Shown here in pieces: positions 8,325-16,567 of a stretch of DNA of 64,000 bases. The stretch lies in contig JAKFYI010000002.1 in assembly GCA_021730985.1 (NCBI GenBank), forward strand, positions 1 through 64,000, in the 5' to 3' direction. The first letter of the stretch is position 1; each line of letters begins with the position of its first letter. The position numbers and the translations under genes are program-made. The notes below the pieces were generated by a model. That model did not search any database and was not told the origin of the DNA. It saw only the letters and a list, made by a program, of their open reading frames with translations. Source of the stretch: Hyphomicrobiales bacterium (GTDB lineage: Bacteria; Pseudomonadota; Alphaproteobacteria; Rhizobiales; Xanthobacteraceae).

Positions 8325-10013
8325 CTACTTCTCGATCAGATGACGCAGCAACGGCAGAACTTCGTCTCGAATCTCTATGGCTTTGGGCAGCGCGATCGGT
8401 TGCCACGCATTATGTAGAGCACCGTTCATCATCTTCAAATGCGACGACATCTTACTGACGCTGTGTTTCAAGTGGTTTTGAGCGGGCAATCCCCAGACGT
8501 TGGGATGGTTGTGAAAAAACGCCAATGTTTCGTCCATCTTCGGAACTTGCTCACCTTCTTTGTCGGGCGGAATTTTTGCGCCGTCCTTTCGGCGGCGCGC
8601 GATCACCCATTGGTGGAGTTCAGCATATCTTTGATGCCTCTCCAGAAATTTGACCGCGCTCGTCTCAAACAGCATTCGAATGAGAGCTAGTCCGGAATAC
8701 GAGTGGGTCCACATATCGAGAGTTCTGGCTTCCTCAACCAGCGCCAGGTGTTTGTCGAAGCAATGAATTTCGTTGATGTCGGACGGTAGAACCTCGCGGA
8801 ATTGATTGTGGCTCGGCTTCCTGATCGGCTTTTCGGGTTTGGGCTTTGCTGTCTTTTTCTTTTCCGGTCGGCGCGGTGCCGGACTAGCCTTCGGCTGCTT
8901 CGGAGGTGGCGTCTGCGGTTCTTCTTTTATTTTCTTTCGTTGATTGGCTTCACTTCGCCACTGCTCTGTGAATTTTCGCATCGACGGAAGGGCCGCTTGA
9001 TACGCCGGATTATTTAGGTCCACATCCGTCTTGGTCGTTTTCCAAGGCAGCTTCCCCGGATTCTGCGAAACGAAATTGACGTACCCCACAAAGCCATAAA
9101 AGTCGGAATGGAATTTCGTAATATCCCACCCCGTTTTTGGCGTCTTGTCCGACATAATGACGGCCCGATCGTTGCAAAGGATCGTCCACCCGTATTGTGC
9201 CGTTAGCCGTCTGTTCTGTTCTTCGCTGGTGCCCTTCTCAAAAGGAAATCGATGAAGCTTGTGTTGGCCGAAGCGGATGTGAACTGTCACATCGTCTTCC
9301 CGAATAAATTTCTGCGTTACCTTGACGGTGCCGCCGTCGCGTATCTGAACTTCCTCGTTCTGAATCGGGTCGTGCCCGACCCAAAGGGCCAATTTCTTTT
9401 CGATAAAAATGCCATAACGCCGTCCGATTTCGTGCTTTAGCGCAGCGACCCATTTGTCATCGCCGAAGTTTTTCGACGTTTCCGCTTGCAGGTGCTTGAT
9501 CTCGATTGTCGTCCCAACCTTACTAGCGGTAGGAAATTCCAACGCGGGAATATTCCAGTTCTTCGTGTCGATATATTTGGACTTTTCTAGCGTTACCTCT
9601 GCGCGCTGCTTTCCCGTGTCGGTCGAGATATGAATGGTATCGCCAAGCCTGAAAATAGCTCTGTTCAAGCCAACGCCGAACGCGCCGATGCCCATGCTTT
9701 GCGCGGATCGCTCGCCGAAACGCAGTGCGGTTTTTTTCAGTTCATCGACCGGGATGCCGCCGCAGTTATCCCAAATTCTAAAACTCGTAGCGCTTAGGTA
9801 AAGCTTGATCTCATAACCCGCGTATCCCTCCGGGAGTTCGTTTCTCAATTTCGGAGAGATGTTGCGAAAAATAATGTTTCGCGCCGCATCGATCGAATTG
9901 TCGATCAGATCGAAGATGCATTCGTGATCGGTGGCGTCCCGCGTAATGCCATCGACCACGACTTCTTTGGTCGGACTCGTGTCGATAAGAAATTGCTTAC
10001 CGTCTTTAGCCAT
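8325..10013 (-). CDS. MORC/MutL-like GHKL ATPase associated with restriction-modification
   Basis: A 562-aa GHKL-fold ATPase of the type found with Dcm and Vsr genes in restriction-modification operons, considered related to eukaryotic MORC proteins. The Bergerat ATP site is clear: DLIDNSIDAARN with Asn39 (N-box), IWDNCGGIP with Asp82 (G1) and MGIGAFGVGLNRAIF at ~107-121 (G2). A Lys/Pro-rich linker lies around residues 355-400, followed by a C-terminal helical domain. ATG 10013 is preferred to a TTG four codons upstream. It sits 56 bp after the methyltransferase gene and 9 bp before vsr. Role inferred: an ATP-driven clamp or motor coupling modification status to restriction; no nuclease motif is visible in it. 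Confidence 0.88.
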   Translation of the reverse strand: MAKDGKQFLIDTSPTKEVVVDGITRDATDHECIFDLIDNSIDAARNIIFRNISPKLRNELPEGYAGYEIKLYLSATSFRIWDNCGGIPVDELKKTALRFGERSAQSMGIGAFGVGLNRAIFRLGDTIHISTDTGKQRAEVTLEKSKYIDTKNWNIPALEFPTASKVGTTIEIKHLQAETSKNFGDDKWVAALKHEIGRRYGIFIEKKLALWVGHDPIQNEEVQIRDGGTVKVTQKFIREDDVTVHIRFGQHKLHRFPFEKGTSEEQNRRLTAQYGWTILCNDRAVIMSDKTPKTGWDITKFHSDFYGFVGYVNFVSQNPGKLPWKTTKTDVDLNNPAYQAALPSMRKFTEQWRSEANQRKKIKEEPQTPPPKQPKASPAPRRPEKKKTAKPKPEKPIRKPSHNQFREVLPSDINEIHCFDKHLALVEEARTLDMWTHSYSGLALIRMLFETSAVKFLERHQRYAELHQWVIARRRKDGAKIPPDKEGEQVPKMDETLAFFHNHPNVWGLPAQNHLKHSVSKMSSHLKMMNGALHNAWQPIALPKAIEIRDEVLPLLRHLIEK

Positions 10014-10069
10014 ATCGCACCCCAAGCCCCGGTAGTGGGGCTACAGAATTGCGATTTACGCGGGAAGAG

Positions 10070-11206
10070 TCACGAGATTTTCGACCCAATGCGGTCCATC
10101 AGCCCATAGGAAACCAGCGGGGAAACGCTGTTTCCGATCATCCGGAAGCTATGCCATTTGGTCGGGTGGAAAACGAACCAATCTGGGAAGCCTTGCAATC
10201 GGGCACCTTCTCGCACGCTGATGACGCGCCCCTTTCCGGGATGTAGAGGTCGCACAGCCTGGAACGCCCCTTTGTCGGCGCCGGTGCCCGCCCTTATCGT
10301 CGGACACTGACCGTCCCATTCCAAGCGATAGGCCTTCGTAATCGGATCGCTCTTCCCGCCGCAGGTTACCGTATATCGCCGCGCCACTTCCTTGCTGTGC
10401 TGAGTGGCCGTCAGCCCGGAAACGAATCCGTTGCGGTGCAATTCAATTGCCTCAGACCAACCCAATCCGACCGGCGCTTCTTTCCGCATGAGGCGAGCGT
10501 ATTTTGGAAGGTGCCGCGATTGCTTGGTCGGATATTTCCTCCATCCGAATTCTCCCCTAACCCTATCTTCGGAGACCGGGCCGGGAAGATCTGAAATCGC
10601 GTCTCGAACTGTGATGAGGTGCCGCGGCTCTTTCGTTTTTATATCATCGATCGAGATCGGATCGACTTCCTCTGGATCGTATCCGACGATGACGACTCTT
10701 CGGCGCGTCGTTGCCGCGCCGCTGTGACTTGCGGTAATCACCACGGGCTTTAGAACGCGATACCGCGATGGGATGATTTCCATCGCCTCCGATAGACGCT
10801 CGAATTTTCCCTCGTCGAGTAGTCCTTCGACATTTTCCATTATGAAAAATTTAGGCCGAAGAATTCTTACCTGTCGATAGAAGTGGCTCAACAAGCTATT
10901 GCGCGGATCGTTCTTGCGGCTTTTCCCGATGCGACTGAATCCCTGGCAGGGCGGTCCGCCGATCAAGCCGTCCGGTCGCACGCGACCGATGAAGTGAGGC
11001 CAGTCGGACGCGCCGATGTCCGCCACGCTTGCTTGAATGGTTTTTGTCTTGGGAAAGTTGCGGCTATATCCAGACTGCAATGTCGGATCGATATCGATCG
11101 CCGCGAGTGAGCGGAAGCCCGCGAGTTCTGCGCCGAGCGAAAAGCCACCACAACCGCAGAACAGATCGACGATCGTCCCGCGTTCCTTGATCTTCGCCCG
11201 GGCCAT
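10070..11206 (-). CDS. DNA (cytosine-5) methyltransferase, transposon-borne
   Basis: C5-cytosine methyltransferase of 378 aa, ordinary length for the family. Motif I is VDLFCGCGGFSLG (13-25), motif IV GGPPCQGFS with catalytic Cys87, motif VI ENV (124-126), motif VIII TTRRRVVIVGY near 165-175, and motifs IX-X LQGFPDWF and IGNSVSP near the C-terminus. It is much more compact than the methyltransferase at 4545 and differs in the recognition region, so the two probably modify different sites. A TATAAT overlaps the start codon region on the minus strand, but I cannot define a promoter there. First of three closely spaced defence genes in the transposon. Confidence 0.95.
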   Translation of the reverse strand: MARAKIKERGTIVDLFCGCGGFSLGAELAGFRSLAAIDIDPTLQSGYSRNFPKTKTIQASVADIGASDWPHFIGRVRPDGLIGGPPCQGFSRIGKSRKNDPRNSLLSHFYRQVRILRPKFFIMENVEGLLDEGKFERLSEAMEIIPSRYRVLKPVVITASHSGAATTRRRVVIVGYDPEEVDPISIDDIKTKEPRHLITVRDAISDLPGPVSEDRVRGEFGWRKYPTKQSRHLPKYARLMRKEAPVGLGWSEAIELHRNGFVSGLTATQHSKEVARRYTVTCGGKSDPITKAYRLEWDGQCPTIRAGTGADKGAFQAVRPLHPGKGRVISVREGARLQGFPDWFVFHPTKWHSFRMIGNSVSPLVSYGLMDRIGSKIS

Positions 11207-11297
11207 TATACCCCCAACCGGCCGAACCGGCGAGGATACGTTGACATTTTTCGGTCAAGCCTGTCGACCGGGGAAGGCAGGGTAAACAGAATTTATT

Positions 11298-11483
11298 TTA
11301 CTGTGTGACCGACCGGCGACGGCGGCGCTTTGGAGGGACGATCTTTACGAAAGCCGCGTCGAATCGCTCGGCGGACTCGTCGGCGCCAAGCTTCCGAGCG
11401 GTTTCGATGAACCGCTCGGATTGATCCTTATCGTCGTTTTTTGGGCTTCTTGGCTTTGGTGAAGCCCTTGGGCGCCGGGCCAT
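11298..11483 (-). CDS. Small basic protein downstream of the transposase, function unknown
   Basis: A 61-aa very basic protein: Arg/Pro/Lys-rich N-terminus, a central helix with SERFIETARKLGADES, and a C-terminal PPKRRRRR tract. It begins 14 bp after the transposase stop codon on the same strand and precedes the methyltransferase gene by 91 bp, so it belongs to the transposon. The SERFIETARKLG core resembles short hypothetical proteins I associate with rhizobial genomes. A role as transposition accessory, transcription factor or part of the defence unit is possible but unproven. Confidence 0.6.
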   Translation of the reverse strand: MARRPRASPKPRSPKNDDKDQSERFIETARKLGADESAERFDAAFVKIVPPKRRRRRSVTQ

Positions 11484-11497
11484 AGGTCAACAATCCG

Positions 11498-12436
11498 CTA
11501 GTGAGATATCTTATACTTCAGGCGCTTCCCAACGATGCCTTTCACTACGCGATCCGCGCGGGCTTCGTCGTTCACGCCAATTGCAACGCGGTTGTTATAG
11601 CGGAAATCGAACTCCGCGAGATACCGGTGTAAATGCTTTTCTGCACAGTGCTGATAGATGCCTTTCATGCCTCGCTTGAATACAGAAAACACGTTCTCGA
11701 CCGTATTTGAATGCACGGTGCGGTCTCGTTCGTAACGGACATACTCTTCACCCGAATGAACTACCGTATGATGCTCTGCGACGTGAAGCGGCGCGTCGGT
11801 ATAGAGCCTACTTTCGTCGGTATGAAGATAACTTTCGCTGGCGATGTTTTCGGCGATGATCTTGGTCACGGTCGCCTTATCAGCATGATCGACGTGGAAT
11901 GACCGCACAGAACCACCGCCGCGCTCGACCAGTGCAACGATTGAACGCTTGCTGGCATGACCGCTCTTGCCGCGTTTCGTCCGCTTCACGACGATATCGC
12001 GGTCGCCGAAATAAGTTTCGTCTGCTTCCACAACCTTTTCGGCACCGCCGAGAGGTTTAATACCGACGATCTTCATGGCTTCGCGAACACGGTGCGACAT
12101 AAACCACGCGGTCTTTAGCGTGACGCCCAGCGTGCGATGGAGTTGGTTCGAGCTGACACCCTTCTTGCTCGAAATCATCAAATACATCGCTTGCAGCCAA
12201 AACCGCATGGGGACGTGGCTGGCCTCGAAAACGGTGCCGACCTTCACGGTGAAGGGCTTGCGGCACTGGTAGCACTTGTAAACCCCGATCCGGGTGCTCT
12301 TGCCGCCCATCTTCGAGATGCGATCCATACCACCGCAATGCGGGCAGATCGGGCCTTCCGGCCATACACGAGCCTCGACCCAGGCATAGGCCGCCTCTTC
12401 GTCGTGGAAACGCTTATCGGATAGGACTGAAGTCAT
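11498..12436 (-). CDS. IS1595-family (ISXO2-like) transposase
   Basis: Transposase of 312 aa. The N-terminal zinc ribbon CPHCGG...CYQCRKPF is followed by a TVFEASHVPMRFWLQA helix-turn-helix region typical of IS1595. The catalytic core has VEADETYFG (first Asp), HTDESRLY (second Asp) and HSNTVENVFSVFKRG, which holds the third catalytic residue of the family. All motifs are intact. ATG 12436 is chosen because the family N-terminus (ending LSDKRFHDEEAAYAW) begins there; the longer reading frame upstream runs through the terminal repeat. It mobilises the element bounded by 7873 and 12499. Confidence 0.95.
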   Translation of the reverse strand: MTSVLSDKRFHDEEAAYAWVEARVWPEGPICPHCGGMDRISKMGGKSTRIGVYKCYQCRKPFTVKVGTVFEASHVPMRFWLQAMYLMISSKKGVSSNQLHRTLGVTLKTAWFMSHRVREAMKIVGIKPLGGAEKVVEADETYFGDRDIVVKRTKRGKSGHASKRSIVALVERGGGSVRSFHVDHADKATVTKIIAENIASESYLHTDESRLYTDAPLHVAEHHTVVHSGEEYVRYERDRTVHSNTVENVFSVFKRGMKGIYQHCAEKHLHRYLAEFDFRYNNRVAIGVNDEARADRVVKGIVGKRLKYKISH

Positions 12437-12475
12437 GGCGACACCTCTTATAGCGCCATAATAGCCCTTCTCGCT

Positions 12476-12499
12476 GGGTACGGCAAGTATAATATTCCG
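12476..12499 (-). repeat. Right terminal inverted repeat of the IS1595-family transposon
   Basis: 24 bp ending ...AATATTCCG on the plus strand; its reverse complement is identical to 7873-7896. It is followed at once by AATAAAAT, the second copy of the target duplication. Confidence 0.95.
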
Positions 12500-12507
12500 A
12501 ATAAAAT
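12500..12507. repeat. Target-site duplication, right copy (AATAAAAT)
   Basis: Exact copy of 7865-7872. The probable -35 element of the next promoter begins two bases downstream (12510), so the insertion stopped just short of it. Confidence 0.93.
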
Positions 12508-12509
12508 CC

Positions 12510-12538
12510 TTTACACCGTCACGCTGCTCAGCTACATT
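12510..12538 (+). promoter_or_regulatory. Probable promoter of the orphan small-terminase-like gene
   Basis: TTTACA (12510-12515), a 17-bp spacer and TACATT (12533-12538), 31 bp before the start codon of the next gene. Bases 12507-12529 match 20 of 23 positions of the promoter region in front of the GTA small terminase at 21577-21599, which supports its being functional. Confidence 0.5.
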
Positions 12539-12569
12539 CCCCGCATCCTCCACAACTCCATCTTCCGCC

Positions 12570-13088
12570 ATGACCCCCCGCTCTCCGCATGCGGACGCGC
12601 GTCGCGCGCTCAATGACGCCATCCGCACGCTCTACGAAGACACGCTGGTGCCGGTGCGCGAGATCGCGCGGCTCGCCGGCATCACCGAGCGCAACGTCTA
12701 TGGTCTGGTGCGCCGTCTCGGTTGCCGTCCGCGCATGCGTCTTGCGCCCGGCGGTGGGCGCCGCATCGTGCCGTTCCAACAGCCGACGAACGCGCCACTC
12801 GATGCAGAGAGCATGCAGCAGCTGATTCAAAGCTGCGAGCGCGCCGTGCAGCAGGCCAGCGATCTTGCGGCAGATTCGCGTGCGTCCCGCGAACGCCGTA
12901 GCGAAGCGCGCCGCGCTGTCAGGGAAAGCCAGACGCAGGCACGCATCCTTTCCTCTCTGGTGCACGCGTTGCGCGATCTTACTGTGGTCGATGGCGAGCG
13001 GGGGCGGGCGCGCGTGGCGCGGCCGGAGACATCGCGGAAGCGGCGCGGTTATCAGTGGAAGCCGGGACTGGTCAGTCCGCTGAGGTGA
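12570..13088 (+). CDS. Orphan small-terminase-like helix-turn-helix protein
   Basis: A 172-aa basic protein with an N-terminal helix-turn-helix (LYEDTLVPVREIARLAGITERNVYGLVRRLG, given here by its key positions ~22-50) closely resembling the N-terminus of the GTA small terminase gene at 21748 (shared LYE-TLVP--IA pattern). It is followed by a helical, Arg-rich region. Small terminases bind DNA and regulate the large subunit, but no large terminase follows here; the next gene is a drug-efflux permease. It may be a displaced or duplicated g1-like gene used as a DNA-binding regulator. It shares a promoter-like block with the GTA copy. Confidence 0.7.
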   Translation: MTPRSPHADARRALNDAIRTLYEDTLVPVREIARLAGITERNVYGLVRRLGCRPRMRLAPGGGRRIVPFQQPTNAPLDAESMQQLIQSCERAVQQASDLAADSRASRERRSEARRAVRESQTQARILSSLVHALRDLTVVDGERGRARVARPETSRKRRGYQWKPGLVSPLR

Positions 13089-13124
13089 AAGTGCAAGACG
13101 AGAAAATCGCGCTCATCCACGCGG

Positions 13125-13223
13125 TGTCATCGCCCGCGCAAGCGGGCGATCCAGTAACCACTGTCCTGAACAAGTTCCGCGACGCTGCGGCGTACTGGAT
13201 GCTCCGCTTTCGCGGAGCATGAC
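13125..13223. repeat. Dispersed palindromic repeat, type B copy 1
   Basis: A composite of two hairpins: CGCCCGCGCAAGCGGGCG and GCTCCGCTTTCGCGGAGC, joined by a spacer with CCAGTA...TACTGGA. The same arrangement recurs at 43435-43533. Non-coding repeats of this type are common in Bradyrhizobiaceae intergenic regions. Nothing else was seen between 13089 and 13306. Confidence 0.8.
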
Positions 13224-13306
13224 GGCGGCTGTCGCGGTTTGCGAAGCGCTTCCATTCCGCTTGGCCCATTGATCTCTCCGCCTCCCATTGCAATGGTGCC
13301 GCCGCA

Positions 13307-14764
13307 ATGGCCGTCAAGCTTCCCGAAACATCGCAGCCCGCAGCGCCGCTCGATCACGCGGCGATCCGCGCCATCGTGTGCGGCATCCTGCTGGCGGCGT
13401 TCCTGTCGGCGCTGGAGCAGACCATCGTGGCGCCCGCGCTCCCCACCATGGGCCGCGCGCTGCGCGACGCCGAGAACCTGTCGTGGGTGGTGACCGCGTA
13501 TCTGCTCGCAGCCACCGCGGTGACGCCGCTGTTCGGCAAGCTGTCCGACATCCACGGCCGCCGCATCATGATGCTGATCGCGATCGCGATCTTCATCGCG
13601 GGCTCTTTGGTCTGCGCGCTCGCGCCCAACATGGCGGTGCTGATCGCGGGGCGCGCGATGCAGGGCATCGGCGGCGGCGGCATCCTTCCGCTCACCCACA
13701 CCATCATCGGCGATCTCGTGTCGCCGCGCGAGCGCCCGCGCTACCAGAGCTACACCGCGATCATGTTCATGGCCGCGAGCATCGTCGGCCCGCTGCTCGG
13801 CGGCATCCTGACCGACTACGTGCACTGGACGCTGATCTTCTGGATCAACCTGCCGCTCGGCATTCTCGCGTTGGTGCTGACCGACCGCTTCCTGCGCCGC
13901 CTGCCGCGCAACGATCGTCCCCACAAGCTCGACGTGCTGGGCGGCGCGCTGATGGTGGGGGCGGCCCTGATGCTGATGCTGGCGATGAGCTGGGGTGGCA
14001 CGCGCTTTCCCTGGGCCTCGCCCGCGATCCTCGGCCTTCTGGCCGGCTCGGCGCTGATGTGGCTCGGCTTTGCGTGGCGGCTGGCGCGGGCGCCCGAGCC
14101 GTTCATTCCGCTCTCGGTGCTGCGCGAGCGCACGGTGACGGCGGTGGTGATCGCGGGCTGCTGCTCGGTCGGCGTGGTGATCGGGCTGTCGGTCTATCTG
14201 CCGCTTTATCTGGAACTGGTGCTCGGCCTGTCGCCGACCGGCTCCGGCATCGCGCTGATCGTGTTCCTGGCGGCCGCGACCGGCGGCTCGTTCATCGCGG
14301 GACGGCTGATGACGAGCATGACGCACTACAAGCGCGTGCCGCTCGCCGGCATGGTGCTTGGCATTCTCATGCTGGCCGGAATGGCGGCAAAGCCCGCCGG
14401 GTTGTCGCTGCTCGAAGTGGGCCTGCTGCTTGCGGTCGGCGGCGTGGGGCTTGGCGTGATGTATCCGGTCACCACGACCATCATCCAGAACGTGGTGCAG
14501 CCGCACCAGCTCGGCATCGCCACCGGCGCGCTCAACTTCTTCCGGCTGCTCGGCGGCGCCATCATTGTCGCGGCGTTCGGCGCCATCGTGCTGGGCGGCG
14601 CGGGCGTCGCGGGGCAGGCACTGACGCTGGAGATTCTCTCCGGCGCGCAGCGCTCCGGAACCGATCTGGCCGAGCCGTTTCGCCTGGCGTTCATCGCGGG
14701 CGCCGTGTTCCTCGCGGTCGGGCTGGCCGCCGTGATGGTGATCGAGGAACGGCCGCTGCGCTGA
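13307..14764 (+). CDS. DHA2-family MFS drug efflux permease (EmrB/QacA type)
   Basis: Inner-membrane proton-driven multidrug exporter of 485 aa with about 14 transmembrane helices, normal for DHA2. Visible motifs include LEQTIVAPALPTMGR in TM1, the motif-A loop GKLSDIHGRRIMM between TM2 and TM3, and RAMQGIGGGGILPL in TM4, all characteristic of EmrB/QacA-like 14-TM transporters. The start is ATG 13307, shortly before the first helix. A paralogue with the same motifs follows at 14990, in the same orientation. Substrate unknown. Confidence 0.93.
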   Translation: MAVKLPETSQPAAPLDHAAIRAIVCGILLAAFLSALEQTIVAPALPTMGRALRDAENLSWVVTAYLLAATAVTPLFGKLSDIHGRRIMMLIAIAIFIAGSLVCALAPNMAVLIAGRAMQGIGGGGILPLTHTIIGDLVSPRERPRYQSYTAIMFMAASIVGPLLGGILTDYVHWTLIFWINLPLGILALVLTDRFLRRLPRNDRPHKLDVLGGALMVGAALMLMLAMSWGGTRFPWASPAILGLLAGSALMWLGFAWRLARAPEPFIPLSVLRERTVTAVVIAGCCSVGVVIGLSVYLPLYLELVLGLSPTGSGIALIVFLAAATGGSFIAGRLMTSMTHYKRVPLAGMVLGILMLAGMAAKPAGLSLLEVGLLLAVGGVGLGVMYPVTTTIIQNVVQPHQLGIATGALNFFRLLGGAIIVAAFGAIVLGGAGVAGQALTLEILSGAQRSGTDLAEPFRLAFIAGAVFLAVGLAAVMVIEERPLR

Positions 14765-14989
14765 CCGCATCCGGTCGCCTCCCTATAGCCTCCTCATAAG
14801 AGAGTATGCCGGTCCCCTCATAGCTGACCCGCGCCGATGCGCGTTGTTATTTGCTGCGCTGCAGCGCAATTGTTTGCCTGTGCTCAGAGGCCTTTCCAGG
14901 ACATGAGAATTTCGCGGCCGCGGGTGCTGGTGCGCAAGCGGCGGATCGACCGCCGCAGGGCCGCCGCGCGCCGCGCCGCCGCCATTGTC

Positions 14990-16459
14990 ATGCCGCTCGC
15001 GCCGCCGGGACCGGTCAGCCACGCTGAGGTCCGCACCATTTTCTTCGGCCTGATGCTGGCCGCGCTGCTGGCCGCCCTCAACCAGACCATCATTGCGACC
15101 GCGCTGCCGACCATCGGGCGCCACTTCGCCGATTTCGAAAACCTGTCATGGATCGTCACGGCGTATCTGCTGACCTCGACGGCGGTGGCGCCGCTGTACG
15201 GCAAGCTGTCGGACATCTACGGCCGTAGAGCCATGATGCAGACCGGGATCGGCCTGTTCATCGCGGGCTCGGTCCTGGCGGCTGCCGCGCCAGACATGAC
15301 GACGCTGATTATCGGCCGCGGCCTGCAAGGCATCGGCGGCGGCGGCATTCTGCCGCTGTGCCAGTCGGTGATCGCCGACGTGGTTGCGCCGCGCGAGCGC
15401 GGCCGCTACCAGGCCTACATGGGCGTGGTGTGGGTGACGTCCGGCGTCGGCGGCCCGGTGCTGGGCGGTGTGCTGGCCGAGCACTTCCACTGGTCGGCGA
15501 TATTCTGGCTCAACGTGCCGCTCGGACTTGCGGCGGCGTTTCTCACCCACCGCAACCTCGCGCGCATTGCGCGGCACGAACGCCGCCACAAGCTCGACCT
15601 GCTCGGCGCGGTGCTGATGATGGCGTCGTGCATTCCGTTGCTGCTGGCGCTGACCTGGGGCGGCACCCGTTTTTCGTGGACCTCGCCGCAGATCCTCGGA
15701 CTGGTCGCTATGTCGTTCGTGCTGTCGCTGCTGTTCGGCTGGCGGCTGGTGCGCGCGCCCGAGCCGTTCCTGCCGCTCACGGTGCTCAACAATCCGGTGA
15801 TGCGGATGGGCACCGCATCGGCGTCGCTTGCGATGGGCGTATCGATCGCCACCACGATCTTCGTGCCGCTGTATTTCGAGGCGGTGCACCGCCTGAGCGC
15901 AACGGAATCCGGGATCGCGCTCATTCCACTGGCGCTCACCACGCCGGGCTCGCTGCTCGCCGGGCAGGCGATGCTGTACTGGAAGCACTACAAACGCGCG
16001 CCCATGATCGGGCTCGTTCTGGCGCTCGTGGCGCTCTCGTTCCTGGTGTGGAAGCCCGACCTGCCGCTGCTCTACGTGACGCTGCTGCTGTGCGTGGTCG
16101 GCACCTCGATGGGGCTGGTCTATCCGATCACCACCGTCGCGATTCAGAACGCGGTGCCGCATGCCCAGGTCGGCATCGCGATGGGCGCGCTCAACTTCTT
16201 CCGCTCGCTGGTGTCCGCCTTTGTCGTGGCGGTGATGGGCGCGATCCTGCTGGCGGGACTCGGCGCCACGCCCGGCGGGTCGGCGTCGGTGGTCGCGATC
16301 AGCATGAGTTCGGCCGGCGTCGATGTGGCGCTGGTGTTCCGCTACGTGTTCCTCTCGGCGCTGTTCTTCCTCGCGCTCAGCCTGCTGTTCCTCATCCTGA
16401 TGGAGGAGCGGCCCTTGCGCGGCACCACGGTGGAAGCGCCCACGCCCCCGGCGGAATAA
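14990..16459 (+). CDS. DHA2-family MFS drug efflux permease, tandem paralogue
   Basis: Second 14-TM DHA2 exporter (489 aa from this start). LNQTIIATALPTIGRHF, GKLSDIYGRRAMM and RGLQGIGGGGILPL correspond position by position to the upstream paralogue, so the pair is an old tandem duplication. ATG 14990 puts the first helix about ten residues in, as in the paralogue; in-frame starts at 14903 and 14837 would add an Arg-rich leader and are less likely. Intergenic distance to the first copy is over 200 bp, so cotranscription is uncertain. Confidence 0.92.
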   Translation: MPLAPPGPVSHAEVRTIFFGLMLAALLAALNQTIIATALPTIGRHFADFENLSWIVTAYLLTSTAVAPLYGKLSDIYGRRAMMQTGIGLFIAGSVLAAAAPDMTTLIIGRGLQGIGGGGILPLCQSVIADVVAPRERGRYQAYMGVVWVTSGVGGPVLGGVLAEHFHWSAIFWLNVPLGLAAAFLTHRNLARIARHERRHKLDLLGAVLMMASCIPLLLALTWGGTRFSWTSPQILGLVAMSFVLSLLFGWRLVRAPEPFLPLTVLNNPVMRMGTASASLAMGVSIATTIFVPLYFEAVHRLSATESGIALIPLALTTPGSLLAGQAMLYWKHYKRAPMIGLVLALVALSFLVWKPDLPLLYVTLLLCVVGTSMGLVYPITTVAIQNAVPHAQVGIAMGALNFFRSLVSAFVVAVMGAILLAGLGATPGGSASVVAISMSSAGVDVALVFRYVFLSALFFLALSLLFLILMEERPLRGTTVEAPTPPAE

Positions 16460-16567
16460 GATTTTCCACGATATTTCAGCGTCTTGCCCTATCATTGCTG
16501 CGCTGCAGCATGCATATGATGGGTCGGCGCGTCGCAGCCAGGACGCTGCCAAGACAGGGAATTCTCA

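Larger units (their letters stand above)
7873..12499. mobile_element. IS1595-family transposon carrying a methyltransferase-MORC ATPase-Vsr defence operon
   Basis: A 4,627-bp element with perfect 24-bp terminal inverted repeats (7873-7896 and 12476-12499) and a perfect 8-bp target duplication. All five genes lie on the minus strand and read from the right end: transposase, 61-aa ORF, cytosine methyltransferase, GHKL ATPase, vsr. The last stop codon is 3 bp from the left repeat, so the passenger genes fill the element. IS1595-family elements with passenger genes are known; I do not recall one with this cargo. Intact repeats, an undamaged transposase and the perfect duplication suggest a recent and possibly still mobile insertion. 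Confidence 0.92.

Noticed and set aside
11498..12628. 376-codon version of the transposase
   Set aside because: The extra N-terminal part runs through the terminal repeat and into flanking DNA; the family N-terminus begins at 12436.
13125..13223. Possible CRISPR-like repeat or stable small RNA
   Set aside because: Only one unit with two unrelated hairpins, no spacer periodicity; a similar single copy elsewhere shows it is a dispersed palindromic repeat.
13127..14770. 547-codon open frame on the minus strand opposite the first DHA2 gene
   Set aside because: Arg/His/Gln-rich translation without motifs, typical antisense shadow of a GC-rich gene. The same applies to 15146-16552, 18155-19828, 22088-23560 and 34783-36459.
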